Shown here in pieces: positions 1 through 8,592 of a DNA stretch of 64,000 bases. How positions within the stretch are numbered: the first letter of the stretch is position 1; every line of letters begins with the position of its first letter. Made by a program: the position numbers and the translations under genes. Source of the DNA: Thalassotalea sp. LPB0316 (GTDB taxonomy: Bacteria; Pseudomonadota; Gammaproteobacteria; Enterobacterales; Alteromonadaceae); contig NZ_CP062946.1 in assembly GCF_014898095.1 (NCBI RefSeq), forward strand, positions 1,054,001 through 1,118,000. Direction: 5' to 3'. The notes under the pieces are model-generated. The model saw only the letters and a list, made by a program, of their open reading frames with translations. It searched no databases and was not told where the DNA came from.

Positions 1-654
1 CAGGTGAAGTTACCCAGTAATGTGGTTATTCAAGGGGTCTCTGGCTCGATTTGGCACGCGAAAGCGAAAACGGTTTACGCGCAAAATGTGGTGATTCATC
101 AAGTGAGTGCCAAACTTGATTGGCTTTCACTATTGAGTTTTAATCCGCGTCTTAATGTCAGTTTTGGCGACGACTTATTACCCGGCCCCGAAGGCTACTT
201 AACGATGACTATGCAAGGTGGTTTGCTTCATATCGATAATGCCAACGCGATGTTATCGGCAGATATTATCGCACAGCAACTGCCTTTGCCGATTCCGATG
301 ACGGCTCAAGGTATCGTTGAATTAGATATCGTTAATTATCAGCAGGGTGCACCATTGTGCCAAGCACTCACGGGCCAAGTGACTTGGCGTCAAGCAAAAA
401 TCAATGCCTTAGATGAAAACGTTACCTTAGGTCGCATCAATGGTGACTTGAGATGTGATCAAGGTGCAATCGCGTTAGAGATCAAGCCAGATAATCAACT
501 GGGGCTGTCATATAACGCTTTTGTTGGTGCAAACTTAAAAGTATCGGGCAATGGTTATTTGCAACCGGGTGATAACTTTCCAGCACAATTGCGCGGTGTT
601 TTACCTTTCTTAGGTTCGCCAGATCGCCAAGGTCGCTATCGTTTAAGGCTGTAG
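1..654 (+). CDS. gspN: Type II secretion system protein N, C-terminal part (cut by window edge)
   Basis: GspN-family protein, an inner-membrane-anchored periplasmic accessory of the type II secretion machine. The reading frame is already open at base 1, so the N-terminal membrane anchor lies outside the window; the GTG at position 4 is probably not the true start. The visible 217 residues show the family pattern: a VxGSIWxA-like segment near the start, a conserved region around LSLLSFNPRLNVSF, a pair of cysteines (LCQALTG and LRCDQG), and an RGVLPFLG segment near the end. The frame stops two bases before the convergent yrfG gene. Upstream neighbours are expected to be the other gsp genes. The call rests on remembered family features. 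Confidence 0.8.
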   Translation, partial: QVKLPSNVVIQGVSGSIWHAKAKTVYAQNVVIHQVSAKLDWLSLLSFNPRLNVSFGDDLLPGPEGYLTMTMQGGLLHIDNANAMLSADIIAQQLPLPIPMTAQGIVELDIVNYQQGAPLCQALTGQVTWRQAKINALDENVTLGRINGDLRCDQGAIALEIKPDNQLGLSYNAFVGANLKVSGNGYLQPGDNFPAQLRGVLPFLGSPDRQGRYRLRL

Positions 655-655
655 C

Positions 656-1330
656 TTAAGATACGGGATTAGCGTTCACCTGATCTAATAATACTGAAAA
701 ATCATCAATAGCCGGAAACTGACTAATCTTCCGGCTATTTTTTTTGCTATCAGGATTGGCAACCGCGAGTAAATGCTTAATACCAAAGGTTTTGGCAGAG
801 CGAAGGATCTCGAGGTTGTCATCGACAAATAAAGTACTCTCGCAATCAAATGGTTGCTTTGCTTGCAATCTTTGCCACAAGACTTGTTGCTCTTTGGTCG
901 CGCCAAAATCGTGAGTTGAATAAAGCTTATCAAAATAGCGATCAAGCGACGTGCGTTCAATTTTTAACGACAGGCTTTGGGGATGAGCATTGGTCACTAA
1001 AATGACTTCGCGACCAGTATTTCGCAAGCTAGTAAGAAAGTCGTGAGCATCGTCACGCAATTGAATTAAGTGCTGTACTTCGCGTTTGAGTTCGGTAATC
1101 GGCAATTGCGTTTGTTCAGCCCAGTAGTCTAAGCAATACCAAGCGATAGTCCCCGATACTTGCTCATAGTGAGCGGTTAATTCAGTTTGGGCTTGTTCAA
1201 AGGAAATCTGCTTTTGCTCGGCATAGCGTTTGGGTAAATGTTCTAGCCAAAAATGATTGTCATAATGCAAATCGAGTATTGTGCCATCCATATCGAGTAA
1301 CACAGTTTTGATTTCTGACCATTCAAGCAT
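656..1330 (-). CDS. yrfG: GMP/IMP nucleotidase, HAD superfamily
   Basis: HAD-type phosphatase of 224 aa, matching the size of YrfG, which removes the phosphate of GMP and IMP. Motif I is DMDGT (about residues 13-17), motif II is VTNA, a lysine sits in GATKEQ, and motif IV is FVDDN. I chose the ATG at 1330 because an AGGA ribosome site lies 8 bases upstream (1339-1342); an in-frame ATG 21 bases earlier has nothing comparable. It is divergent from nudE and convergent with gspN. Base-level placement of yrfG beside nudE is seen in many gammaproteobacteria. Confidence 0.88.
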   Translation of the reverse strand: MLEWSEIKTVLLDMDGTILDLHYDNHFWLEHLPKRYAEQKQISFEQAQTELTAHYEQVSGTIAWYCLDYWAEQTQLPITELKREVQHLIQLRDDAHDFLTSLRNTGREVILVTNAHPQSLSLKIERTSLDRYFDKLYSTHDFGATKEQQVLWQRLQAKQPFDCESTLFVDDNLEILRSAKTFGIKHLLAVANPDSKKNSRKISQFPAIDDFSVLLDQVNANPVS

Positions 1331-1428
1331 AGATTTATTCCTAAAAAACAATTTATGATAGACATTATATCGAACATGTTCATTGAGTGTGGCATATTCT
1401 TATAAGAACAGATCATTAGCTGGATGTT

Positions 1429-1989
1429 ATGACGAAAAATAAAACACTGCCAACCATTACCGATACCGAACAACTTGTGCAAACACGGTTTTTCGCTGTT
1501 GAGCAACTCGCTCTGACTTTTTCTAATGGCGAGAAACGCCTTTATGAGCGAATGAAAGGGGGTGGCCGAGGTGCAGTTATGGTTGTGCCTTTTAAAGATC
1601 CTGAAACCGTTTATCTCGTTAGAGAGTATTGTGCAGGTACCCATAGCTATGAGCTAGGTTTTCCAAAAGGATTGATCGATCCGGGCGAGCTCGCTGAAGA
1701 ATCGGCAAACCGAGAACTCAAAGAAGAAATTGGTTATGGTGCTAAAGCATTTGAACATATCCAGCAGGTCATGTTAGCGCCGGCATTTTTTAACGCTAAA
1801 ATGGATATATTTATTGCCAATCAGCTTTATCCGGAGCAGTTAGTTGGCGATGAACCAGAGCCTTTAGAGTTAGTCGAGTGGCCGATTGCTGATTACCACG
1901 CTTTATTGGCACAACCCGATTTTAACGAAGCCAGAAGTATAGCCGCACTAATGCTCGTCGTTGATCGGCTAAGGGGGGCTAATGAGTAA
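1429..1989 (+). CDS. nudE: ADP compounds hydrolase, Nudix family
   Basis: Nudix hydrolase of 186 aa that cleaves ADP-ribose, Ap3A and NADH-type dinucleotides in NudE relatives. The Nudix box is complete: G-x5-E-x7-RE-x-x-EE-x-G, seen as GLIDPGE, then RELKEEIG. N-terminal residues preceding the box (YERMKGGGRGAVMVVP) are typical of NudE. The stop overlaps the start of cysQ by 8 bases, so the two are almost certainly co-transcribed and translationally coupled, the arrangement found in Vibrio and Shewanella. Confidence 0.93.
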   Translation: MTKNKTLPTITDTEQLVQTRFFAVEQLALTFSNGEKRLYERMKGGGRGAVMVVPFKDPETVYLVREYCAGTHSYELGFPKGLIDPGELAEESANRELKEEIGYGAKAFEHIQQVMLAPAFFNAKMDIFIANQLYPEQLVGDEPEPLELVEWPIADYHALLAQPDFNEARSIAALMLVVDRLRGANE

Positions 1990-2806
1990 CGAAAAATACC
2001 TAACGATAGCCATTGAAACCGCGAAAAAAGCCGGCAAGGAAATCTTAGGCTACTACAACAAAGGCGACTTTACTGCAGAAATCAAAGATGACAATAGCCC
2101 GGTAACAAGTGCTGATATTGCGGCAAACAACACCATTATCGATTGTTTGAAGACATTAACGCCTGATATTCCTATTGTCTCGGAAGAAACCTCTGCTGCC
2201 GACATAGCTAAACGCAAGCATTGGACTAAATATTGGTTACTTGACCCGATTGATGGCACAGGCGAATTTATTTTGGGTAGTGGCGACTTTGCGGTAAATA
2301 TTGCTTTAGTGGAAAATAATTGGCCAACCATTGGCGTGATCCACGCACCCGATCACCAATTAACTTATTTTAGTCAAAAAGGAGCTGGCGCCTATAAAGA
2401 AAACACGGAATCGGCAAAGCAAATTTTTGTTAATCCCTATCAAGTGGATAAACCAATCAAGGTGGCGATTAGCCGCCGCCAAGAGCTGAGCTTGATGGGC
2501 CAATATTTAAATAAAGCCTACAATTATGAATATGTCGCCTTAGGTAGTTGCTCACTAAAAAACTGCCTGATTGCAGAAGGTGGTGCCGATTGCTACTTGC
2601 GCATAGGCCCTACGGGTGAATGGGATACCGGTGCTAGCCAAAGTATTTTAGAAGAAGCCGGTGGTACCATTGTTAGTAGTAACTTTGAGTCGCTTAGCTA
2701 TAATCAGCGTGACACCCTAATGAATCCCGATTTTATTGGTTTAGGCGATCAACAATTTCCATGGCGTGACATCGTAATCCCACATGTTGCTAGCCGAAAA
2801 TTATAA
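1982..2806 (+). CDS. cysQ: 3'(2'),5'-bisphosphate nucleotidase
   Basis: Inositol-monophosphatase-fold enzyme that hydrolyses 3'-phosphoadenosine 5'-phosphate, the by-product of sulfate assimilation. Length is 274 aa. The metal-binding signature DPIDGTGEF is present (about residues 93-101), preceded by a VSEE metal-ligand segment and followed by the WDTGAS motif near the C-terminus. The start overlaps the end of nudE. Family size and motif spacing agree with CysQ rather than with SuhB. Confidence 0.93.
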   Translation: MSNEKYLTIAIETAKKAGKEILGYYNKGDFTAEIKDDNSPVTSADIAANNTIIDCLKTLTPDIPIVSEETSAADIAKRKHWTKYWLLDPIDGTGEFILGSGDFAVNIALVENNWPTIGVIHAPDHQLTYFSQKGAGAYKENTESAKQIFVNPYQVDKPIKVAISRRQELSLMGQYLNKAYNYEYVALGSCSLKNCLIAEGGADCYLRIGPTGEWDTGASQSILEEAGGTIVSSNFESLSYNQRDTLMNPDFIGLGDQQFPWRDIVIPHVASRKL

Positions 2807-2812
2807 GGACAT

Positions 2813-3421
2813 ATGATGCGTTTAAAATTTGTTATGACGAAGTTAATAACGACAAGCTTGTTTATTTCCCACTTATTTTTTGCCAATACGGCTTTGGCTA
2901 ACTGGCAGGTAGATCAAGATAAATCTGATTTGCACTTTGTTTCGGTAAAGAAAAATACCATAGGTGAAGTGCACCATTTTGACCAGTTTTCAGGTATGGT
3001 TTCAACTCAAGGCGATGTTAAATTTGACGTTGCACTGGCAAGTGTTAATACCGGCATTGCTATTCGCGATGAGCGTATGCAGGTGTTTTTATTCGAAACA
3101 GATAAGTTTAGCCAAGCGAGCTTTAGCGGTAAGGTTGATGCTAAAGCATTAGCTAATCTGACTGCAGGTGGTGCAGGCAAGCTAGCACTGAGTGGTGAGT
3201 TGTCGCTACACGGTCAGTCACAAGCGTTTAATCTGATGGTCAACGTAGTTAAGTTAAATAACGGTGATCTGATGGTCAGCAATATAGCGCCTATGGTGAT
3301 CCAAGCAGAGCAGTTCGCGCTCACCAATGGCATCCTCAAATTGCAGGAGCTAGCCGGTCTGCCAAGCATAAGTACTGTGGTACCCGTTAACTTTAGTTTT
3401 TACCTGAGTAACCTGAACTAG
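2813..3421 (+). CDS. YceI-like periplasmic protein
   Basis: 202-aa protein with a signal peptide (hydrophobic run followed by TALA at about residue 29). The mature part resembles the YceI lipocalin-like family: it begins with a W-x-V-D-xx-S-x-L-x-F pattern, contains IRDERM followed by a FETDKF segment (the RDxxMRxxFFD region of YceI) and a later LSLHGQSQ. YceI proteins bind polyisoprenoid-type lipids; the substrate here is unknown. It starts 6 bases after cysQ, so it may be part of the same transcript. Start choice between the two adjacent ATGs is uncertain by one codon. Confidence 0.75.
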   Translation: MMRLKFVMTKLITTSLFISHLFFANTALANWQVDQDKSDLHFVSVKKNTIGEVHHFDQFSGMVSTQGDVKFDVALASVNTGIAIRDERMQVFLFETDKFSQASFSGKVDAKALANLTAGGAGKLALSGELSLHGQSQAFNLMVNVVKLNNGDLMVSNIAPMVIQAEQFALTNGILKLQELAGLPSISTVVPVNFSFYLSNLN

Positions 3422-3433
3422 TCACTTATTTTA

Positions 3434-3670
3434 TTACTGCGCTTGCGCTTGAATTTGCTGGTATTTATCAGCTGGCACTATATTAACGGTTTCGTGCAGT
3501 TGCGAATAAACTAGAATCGCCGTTTTGTCCTTGAGTTGTCGCTTTACCGCGGCAACTTTCTCTTCGAGGCTAACATCGTATAAGCCATAGTCGGTGCCTT
3601 CTTGTAATACGTGAGCTTCAACGATGTTATTGAGGATATCTTCTGATAACGTCTCTAATGGAATGATCAT
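3434..3670 (-). CDS. yheU: YheU family protein
   Basis: 78-aa protein of the small YheU (UPF0270) family, function unknown. The N-terminus MIIPLETLSEDILNNI and the GTDYG motif are the family hallmarks. The ATG at 3670 overlaps the TGA of yheT by four bases (ATGA), which fixes the start and indicates translational coupling. The C-terminus is slightly longer than the roughly 72 residues I recall for the enteric protein. Confidence 0.88.
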   Translation of the reverse strand: MIIPLETLSEDILNNIVEAHVLQEGTDYGLYDVSLEEKVAAVKRQLKDKTAILVYSQLHETVNIVPADKYQQIQAQAQ

Positions 3671-4641
3671 AAATGTTCCGATAAAAAGGCTGGAATGCGT
3701 TGCTCTAACCAAAAAATAGGTTTTAAAGGATTATTACCACTAATAAAACCGACATGCCCGCCTTTTTTACTGACTTCAAAGCGAATGTTTTTCGGCAGGT
3801 TTTCAGGGATATCAACAATATCGCGATGGCTTAAAAACGGGTCGTCTTGCGCGTGGATGATTAAACAAGGCTTGGTGATTTTGGCCAAAAATTGCTTGCC
3901 ACTTGATTGTTGATAGTAATCTATTGCGTTTTTAAAGCCGTTAATCGGGCCGGTGACATAATCGTCAAATTGCCAAATCGAACGCAGTGATTTTATTTTA
4001 TCGACACAAAGTTCGGGTAATTTTTTTGCTTGCACTTTCGCTATAGTGCTGTTTTTAAGCATGTTGAGTAGATAGTTCTCGTAGACTTTGGAAAAACCAC
4101 TACTGATACGCTTGCTGCAACTTGCTAAATCAAGTGGTGCACAAATAACACTTGCTGCCTTATATGGCGAGCAATTGGTTTCTCCCAAGTATTTTACCGT
4201 GACATTACCGCCGAGCGAAAAGCCAATAAGTGCTTTTGGGTTCAATGGGTAAGTTTGTCCAAGCCACTGACTAAAGCTATGAATGTCTTTAGTATCGCCA
4301 CTGTGGTACGAAGCGCCGAAACGATTTTGCTGCTCGCCACAGCCGCGAAAATGCATCAGGACACCGTGCCAACCTTTGGCAGCAATGGCTTGCAGCATCC
4401 CTTTGGCGTAATGGCTGTCTTTTGACCCTTCAAGGCCATGTAAAATAACAATAATCGGCGTGTTGGACTGAACTGCAGGTTTACTAGTCCAGGCGAGCTC
4501 GACAAAGTCGCCATCTGGCGTGGGAAACTGTTCGCTGATCAATGAAATTTGCTGATGGCGTTTGAAATACTTCGCTAACATAGTTTGGCTATGGGCGTTG
4601 GGTAGCCACCATGCGGGCTTAAATTGACTAGCTGAAATCAC
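3667..4641 (-). CDS. yheT: Alpha/beta hydrolase, YheT family
   Basis: 324-aa hydrolase. It begins with PAWWLPNAHSQT, typical of YheT. The oxyanion region is ILHGLEGS, the nucleophile elbow is GFSLGG (serine in G-x-S-x-G), and a catalytic Asp and His are expected in QDDPF and GGHVGF. YheT proteins are annotated as esterase-like with unknown physiological substrate. It forms an operon with yheU through a 4-base overlap. A tight neighbour in many Vibrio and Shewanella genomes. Confidence 0.9.
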   Translation of the reverse strand: MISASQFKPAWWLPNAHSQTMLAKYFKRHQQISLISEQFPTPDGDFVELAWTSKPAVQSNTPIIVILHGLEGSKDSHYAKGMLQAIAAKGWHGVLMHFRGCGEQQNRFGASYHSGDTKDIHSFSQWLGQTYPLNPKALIGFSLGGNVTVKYLGETNCSPYKAASVICAPLDLASCSKRISSGFSKVYENYLLNMLKNSTIAKVQAKKLPELCVDKIKSLRSIWQFDDYVTGPINGFKNAIDYYQQSSGKQFLAKITKPCLIIHAQDDPFLSHRDIVDIPENLPKNIRFEVSKKGGHVGFISGNNPLKPIFWLEQRIPAFLSEHL

Positions 4642-4725
4642 AATCGGTAATGTTGGAATAATGTTGATCAGTGTTGTCGATATTATCTAGTAATTTGGCG
4701 GGCTTAAACAAGTAAAATTACTCAT

Positions 4726-5415
4726 CTAGACCAATTGATTAATAAATAATCCCTTGCGTGCTTCCTCTTCTTTTTTGGTGGTAATCGTTGTTTGCAGTAA
4801 CGTATCGAGCTTAGCTTGCTCACTAACTGCTTGTGCGATATCAGTATCTAAAATTCTCGAACGCGAATCTGAAAGATTTACGACAGATGTTTGATAAGTA
4901 GACACTTGGCTAGCCAAAGCATTGCTTGCTGCGCCGGTTTCACTTGCCGAGGTTGACACTGTTGATAGCGCCGATTCAATGGCCGCTTGGCTCGCGGCAG
5001 GATCGCTGGCATCTAAGCCAGTTAAAAAGTCGTCTTGGCCGAGCGCTTCACTGGCAAGGGCATTTACCTCGTTTGCTATTTGGCTAAACTCGTCCTGTAT
5101 CGCACCTTGATCGGCGAGGGGATTGCCTGCTTGAACGGCGAGCACACTGGCGCGTTGCAAGCTATCGGTAATCGAAGAAAACTGAGCGCTTTGGACATTG
5201 TTGAGGTTGATTTGATCTTGTGCGTTAACACTTAACTGGGTGTTACCATTAATCTGGCTTGTTAAGCGATTGGTAATTTGCAGGCCGGCAGGGTCGTCGG
5301 CAGCGTCGTTAATTCGCTTACCTGAGGCGAGTTGCTCTTGCTTTTCATCTTTCTTCTCAGTTAAGCGATTAAGCGTGTTAATGCTTGAAGAAGAGGTGTT
5401 GATTGTTAATGGCAT
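4726..5415 (-). CDS. Short orphan flagellin-like protein
   Basis: 229-aa protein built like a flagellin without the variable surface domain. The N-terminal part has the D0/D1 signature (QLASGKRINDAADDPAGLQI) and the C-terminal part has SRILDTDIAQAVSEQAKLDT, the counterpart of the flagellin C-domain. The end is unusual: instead of the usual Q-x-P-xx-VLxLL ending it finishes with a charged stretch (KKEEEARKG) and FINQLV. No other flagellar gene is nearby. Start at 5415 (MPLTIN) is preferred, AGGAG lying 6 bases upstream; a second ATG sits directly before it. Could be a minor filament subunit, an adhesin-like relative or a decaying copy; not resolved. Confidence 0.8.
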   Translation of the reverse strand: MPLTINTSSSSINTLNRLTEKKDEKQEQLASGKRINDAADDPAGLQITNRLTSQINGNTQLSVNAQDQINLNNVQSAQFSSITDSLQRASVLAVQAGNPLADQGAIQDEFSQIANEVNALASEALGQDDFLTGLDASDPAASQAAIESALSTVSTSASETGAASNALASQVSTYQTSVVNLSDSRSRILDTDIAQAVSEQAKLDTLLQTTITTKKEEEARKGLFINQLV

Positions 5416-5425
5416 CATTAGCTCC

Positions 5426-5478
5426 TGCGACAACAAATGTTTAGTCGTGCTATTGAGTATAGCAAAAGTGTTGTCGCA
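5426..5478 (-). promoter_or_regulatory. Extended -10 promoter flanked by a 10-bp inverted repeat
   Basis: Upstream of the flagellin-like gene, reading the minus strand, there is a TGC-TATACT extended -10 element (TATACT at 5456-5461). It is bracketed by perfect arms: TGCGACAACA at 5426-5435 and TGTTGTCGCA at 5469-5478, with centres 43 bp apart, about four helical turns. The lower arm touches the ribosome-binding site. No sigma-28 flagellar promoter pattern is visible. The arrangement looks like an operator pair; this is inference. Confidence 0.5.
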
Positions 5479-5539
5479 CGTAGCTGATGAGTAGGTTGCT
5501 TAACCTAAGTTACTAATAACTAAAACAGTTGTATGTTTA

Positions 5540-5668
5540 TTAATTGTTTTCTTCAATGTTTTTCATGAAGAAATAAACGTAGTAAGCACAAATTAACAAG
5601 ACAATTGCTAAACCGCCGAAAGAAAATAAAACGACAGGATCATTTAATAGCATTTGAAAAAAGTTCAT
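5540..5668 (-). CDS. DUF3149 small membrane protein
   Basis: 42-aa protein starting MNFFQMLLNDPVV and ending FMKNIEENN. One hydrophobic span covers about residues 12-34 (VLFSFGGLAIVLLICAYYVY), with a short charged tail. A strong ribosome site (AAGGAG) lies 7 bases before the ATG at 5668. The D-P-V-V start, the SFGGL segment and the YYVYFF-MKNI ending match the DUF3149 family of tiny single-pass proteins in Vibrio, Shewanella and relatives; function unknown. It is likely an inner-membrane protein. Confidence 0.82.
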   Translation of the reverse strand: MNFFQMLLNDPVVLFSFGGLAIVLLICAYYVYFFMKNIEENN

Positions 5669-5767
5669 GAGAAAGCTCCTTATTTACTAACTACAAACAT
5701 TGTAAATAAGGAGCAAATTAAGAAGTGTGATACAGATCAAATAGTCGTGAATAAGGTGCTAAATATT

Positions 5768-6487
5768 CTATAGTGCGCGCTGGGCTTTTAGCTCTTGTTG
5801 GTGCTTGATCTGGCGGCGCTTACGCTCAACATCTTCACGTACTTGCTTGATTTGGCTTTCATTGAGCTGGCGTTGATCCATTTCGGCACTGGTTATTGCA
5901 TCTTTATAGCCACTATGTGCGGCCATTAAATTCCAGAAATAAGACATTTTTACATCGCGTGGTACGCCTTTGCCCTCGTAGTACATCAAGGCTAAATTAA
6001 ATTGAGCTAACACGTAGTTTTCATTGGCTGCTTGCTCATACCACCAAACCGCTTTAGCTTCGTTTTTACGCACGCCTTCACCGTTGGCGTACATCACACC
6101 TAAATTAAATTTAGCAGCGACTAAGCCTTTGTTGGCGGCGCGCTCCATTAATTTAAATGCGGTGGTTAGATCTTTTTGGGTCATTTTCCCTTCAGAGTAC
6201 ATCAATGACAGCTGAAACAATGAATCAGGGTAGTTTTGTTCTGCAGCTAAGGTGAATAACTCAAAGGCCTTACCCGCATCTTTTGGTACTCCCCAGCCAT
6301 TGAGGTATATTTCCCCCATCTGATGCTGTGCAGGCGCATAGCCTTCAGCAACCAAGGGCTCAAATTCAGCAATTGCTTGGTGAAATTGACCTTTGTTGAG
6401 TTTTGATACGCCGGCCTCATAATCGGCAGCGTGCAGTGGGCTTGTTACCATAGCGAGTAACAGCAATGATTTTATAAGTGTTTTCAT
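5768..6487 (-). CDS. Secreted Sel1-repeat protein
   Basis: 239-aa protein with a signal peptide (MKTLIKSLLLLAMVTSPLHA, about 20 residues). It then carries about four Sel1-like repeats of 36 residues, seen as AQHQMGEIYLNGWGV, SLFQLSLMYSEGK, AKFNLGVMYANGEGV and AQFNLALMYYEGKGV. The C-terminal 40 residues are highly charged and probably helical. Sel1 repeats bind partner proteins; periplasmic members often act in envelope or stress regulation. No specific partner can be named from context. Confidence 0.88.
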   Translation of the reverse strand: MKTLIKSLLLLAMVTSPLHAADYEAGVSKLNKGQFHQAIAEFEPLVAEGYAPAQHQMGEIYLNGWGVPKDAGKAFELFTLAAEQNYPDSLFQLSLMYSEGKMTQKDLTTAFKLMERAANKGLVAAKFNLGVMYANGEGVRKNEAKAVWWYEQAANENYVLAQFNLALMYYEGKGVPRDVKMSYFWNLMAAHSGYKDAITSAEMDQRQLNESQIKQVREDVERKRRQIKHQQELKAQRAL

Positions 6488-6564
6488 AATCAGCCTCGAC
6501 AGCTAGTTTCTTGTTGTTAGTTTAGCAAGTGTTTGCTAAATACACCGAATTTGTTTGTAAATCC

Positions 6565-8463
6565 TTATGTCCCAGACATGATGTCTTCAATTTGCTCGGC
6601 GAGTTCTAGCCACAGCATTTCGTGCTCTTCTATATCGGCTTTTAAACTTGCTTGTTGTTTTAGTAGTTTACTGAGTTTTTCTTTATTTTCAGCATTATAG
6701 AGAGAAGTGTCGCTTAGTGATAGCTCTATTTCGGCTAATTCATTTTGCCACTTTTGGGTCTCTTTCTCGAGCTTGTCGGCCTGCTTTTTCAGCGGTGCTG
6801 CTTGTTGTCTTAACTGGGCTTGAGCTTGGCGCTGGGCTTTTTTATCAACACTAACTGACGTTTCTTTTTTATTGCTTTGTAGCGCCGTTTTTTTATCGTC
6901 GTTCAACCATTGTTGATAATCATCAATATCGCCTGAAAAAGGCGCTGCTTGACCATTGGCGACAATATAGAACTCGTCGACACACGATTCTAATAAATAG
7001 CGATCATGCGCTATCAGGATAATCGCACCATTAAATTCTTGTAGGGCTAAAACCAATGCTTGACGCATCTCTAAATCTAAATGGTTGGTTGGCTCATCGA
7101 GCAACAAAAGTTGCGGTTTTTCAAGCACAATTAGCGCTAATACCAAGCGGGCTTTTTCACCGCCAGACATGGTGGCGACATCGCTAAGTGCTTGCTCGCC
7201 TTGAAAACCAAAACTGCCTAAATGGGTTCTCGCTTGTAATTCCGTCATATCTTTGTGAACGCGCAAAATATGCTCAACACCATTGGAACCGTGATGAAGT
7301 TGCTCAAGTTGATGCTGAGAAAAGTAACCAATTTTGAGCTCTTGTGCCTGATGACGAGTACCACAAAGGATTGGAATATCACCGGCAAGTGACTTAATTA
7401 GTGTTGACTTACCTGCGCCGTTTCGGCCGAGTAAACCAATTCGGCTGCCTGGAACTAAGGTTAACTTAGCCTTCTCGATGATCACAGTATCGCTACCATA
7501 GCCGCAGTCAGCTTCGTCAATCGACAATAACGGATAGGGCATGTGGTCAGGTTGTTTGAAATGAAAAGTAAACTGACTATCGACATGTGCCGGTGCCAAG
7601 TCAGGCAGTTTTTGTAAACGTTTTAAGCGACTTTGCGCCTGTTTGGCTTTACTGGCTTTAGCGCGAAAACGATCAACAAATGCTGTGAGGTGAGCAACTT
7701 CTTTTTGTTGTTTTTGATATTGCGCTTCTTGCTGCGCTAATTGCTCAGCACGTTGGCGCTCAAAACTCGTGTAATTACCTGCGTATAATTTGGCTTTTTG
7801 ATGCTCGAAGTGAAGAATTTGGCCAACAACATCGTCGAGAAAATCACGATCGTGGGAAATTAACACCAAAGTACCATCAAAGCGTTTTAGCCAGCGTTGT
7901 AGCCAAATAACGGCATCTAAATCCAAGTGGTTTGTCGGCTCGTCGAGTAGCAAAAGATCAGCACGTGAAATGAGTGCTTGGGCTAAGTTTAGCCGCATCC
8001 GCCAACCACCTGAAAAGTCTTTAACCGGTGTCGCAAGTTGATGCTGTTCAAACCCTAAACCATGGAGTAATTCGCCAGCTCTTGCTGGCAAGCTATAACC
8101 GTTAATCGTATCGATTTGATTGATGATTAACGCTTCTTTACTGCCGTTGTTGAGTTCACGCGCTTGGGCTAATTCGTTTTCAAGTTGACGAAATTCAACA
8201 TCGCCGTCGATAACATAATCGAGTGCTGATTGCTCTAGCGCTGGGGTTTCTTGTTTAACTGTTGCTATTTTCCACTGGCTTGGCAGCGTAAGATCGCCAG
8301 CTTCTGGTTGTAGTTGACCCAAAAGTGCAGCAAAAAATGAGGATTTACCACAGCCATTAGCGCCAACTAAGCCAACCTTGTGTTTTGGGTGGATAGTGAA
8401 GCTTGCATCGGTGATCAGATTTTTGGTACCGCGATCAAGCGTGAGTTGGCTAGCATTAATCAA
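6565..8463 (-). CDS. yheS: ABC-F family ATPase YheS
   Basis: 632-aa cytoplasmic protein with two ABC ATPase domains and no membrane segments, the ABC-F layout. Domain 1 has Walker A GANGCGKSS (34-42) and signature SGGWRMRL; domain 2 has GRNGAGKST and SGGEKARL. Each is followed by LLLDEPTNHLDL. The linker between them is charged (about residues 230-310), and a lysine/glutamine-rich coiled-coil tail follows domain 2. ABC-F proteins act on ribosomes. The start is a TTG codon with AGGA about 7 bases upstream; the nearby ATG is out of frame. It diverges from yheV. Confidence 0.92.
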   Translation of the reverse strand: MINASQLTLDRGTKNLITDASFTIHPKHKVGLVGANGCGKSSFFAALLGQLQPEAGDLTLPSQWKIATVKQETPALEQSALDYVIDGDVEFRQLENELAQARELNNGSKEALIINQIDTINGYSLPARAGELLHGLGFEQHQLATPVKDFSGGWRMRLNLAQALISRADLLLLDEPTNHLDLDAVIWLQRWLKRFDGTLVLISHDRDFLDDVVGQILHFEHQKAKLYAGNYTSFERQRAEQLAQQEAQYQKQQKEVAHLTAFVDRFRAKASKAKQAQSRLKRLQKLPDLAPAHVDSQFTFHFKQPDHMPYPLLSIDEADCGYGSDTVIIEKAKLTLVPGSRIGLLGRNGAGKSTLIKSLAGDIPILCGTRHQAQELKIGYFSQHQLEQLHHGSNGVEHILRVHKDMTELQARTHLGSFGFQGEQALSDVATMSGGEKARLVLALIVLEKPQLLLLDEPTNHLDLEMRQALVLALQEFNGAIILIAHDRYLLESCVDEFYIVANGQAAPFSGDIDDYQQWLNDDKKTALQSNKKETSVSVDKKAQRQAQAQLRQQAAPLKKQADKLEKETQKWQNELAEIELSLSDTSLYNAENKEKLSKLLKQQASLKADIEEHEMLWLELAEQIEDIMSGT

Positions 8464-8592
8464 TGGATTTCCTTAAAAAAGCTATTTCAATTGGTATTAA
8501 TACTATTGTCGCTTTTACCCGTAGGGTTATTCAAGGTAAAATCGACACTCTGGCAAATTAATTACCAGTTTCAAAAGACGAAAGAGACAATT

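Noticed and set aside
8380..8592. Long N-terminal extension of YheV
   Set aside because: Most of it is antisense to yheS and the sequence does not resemble YheV; GTG at 8593 fits the family.
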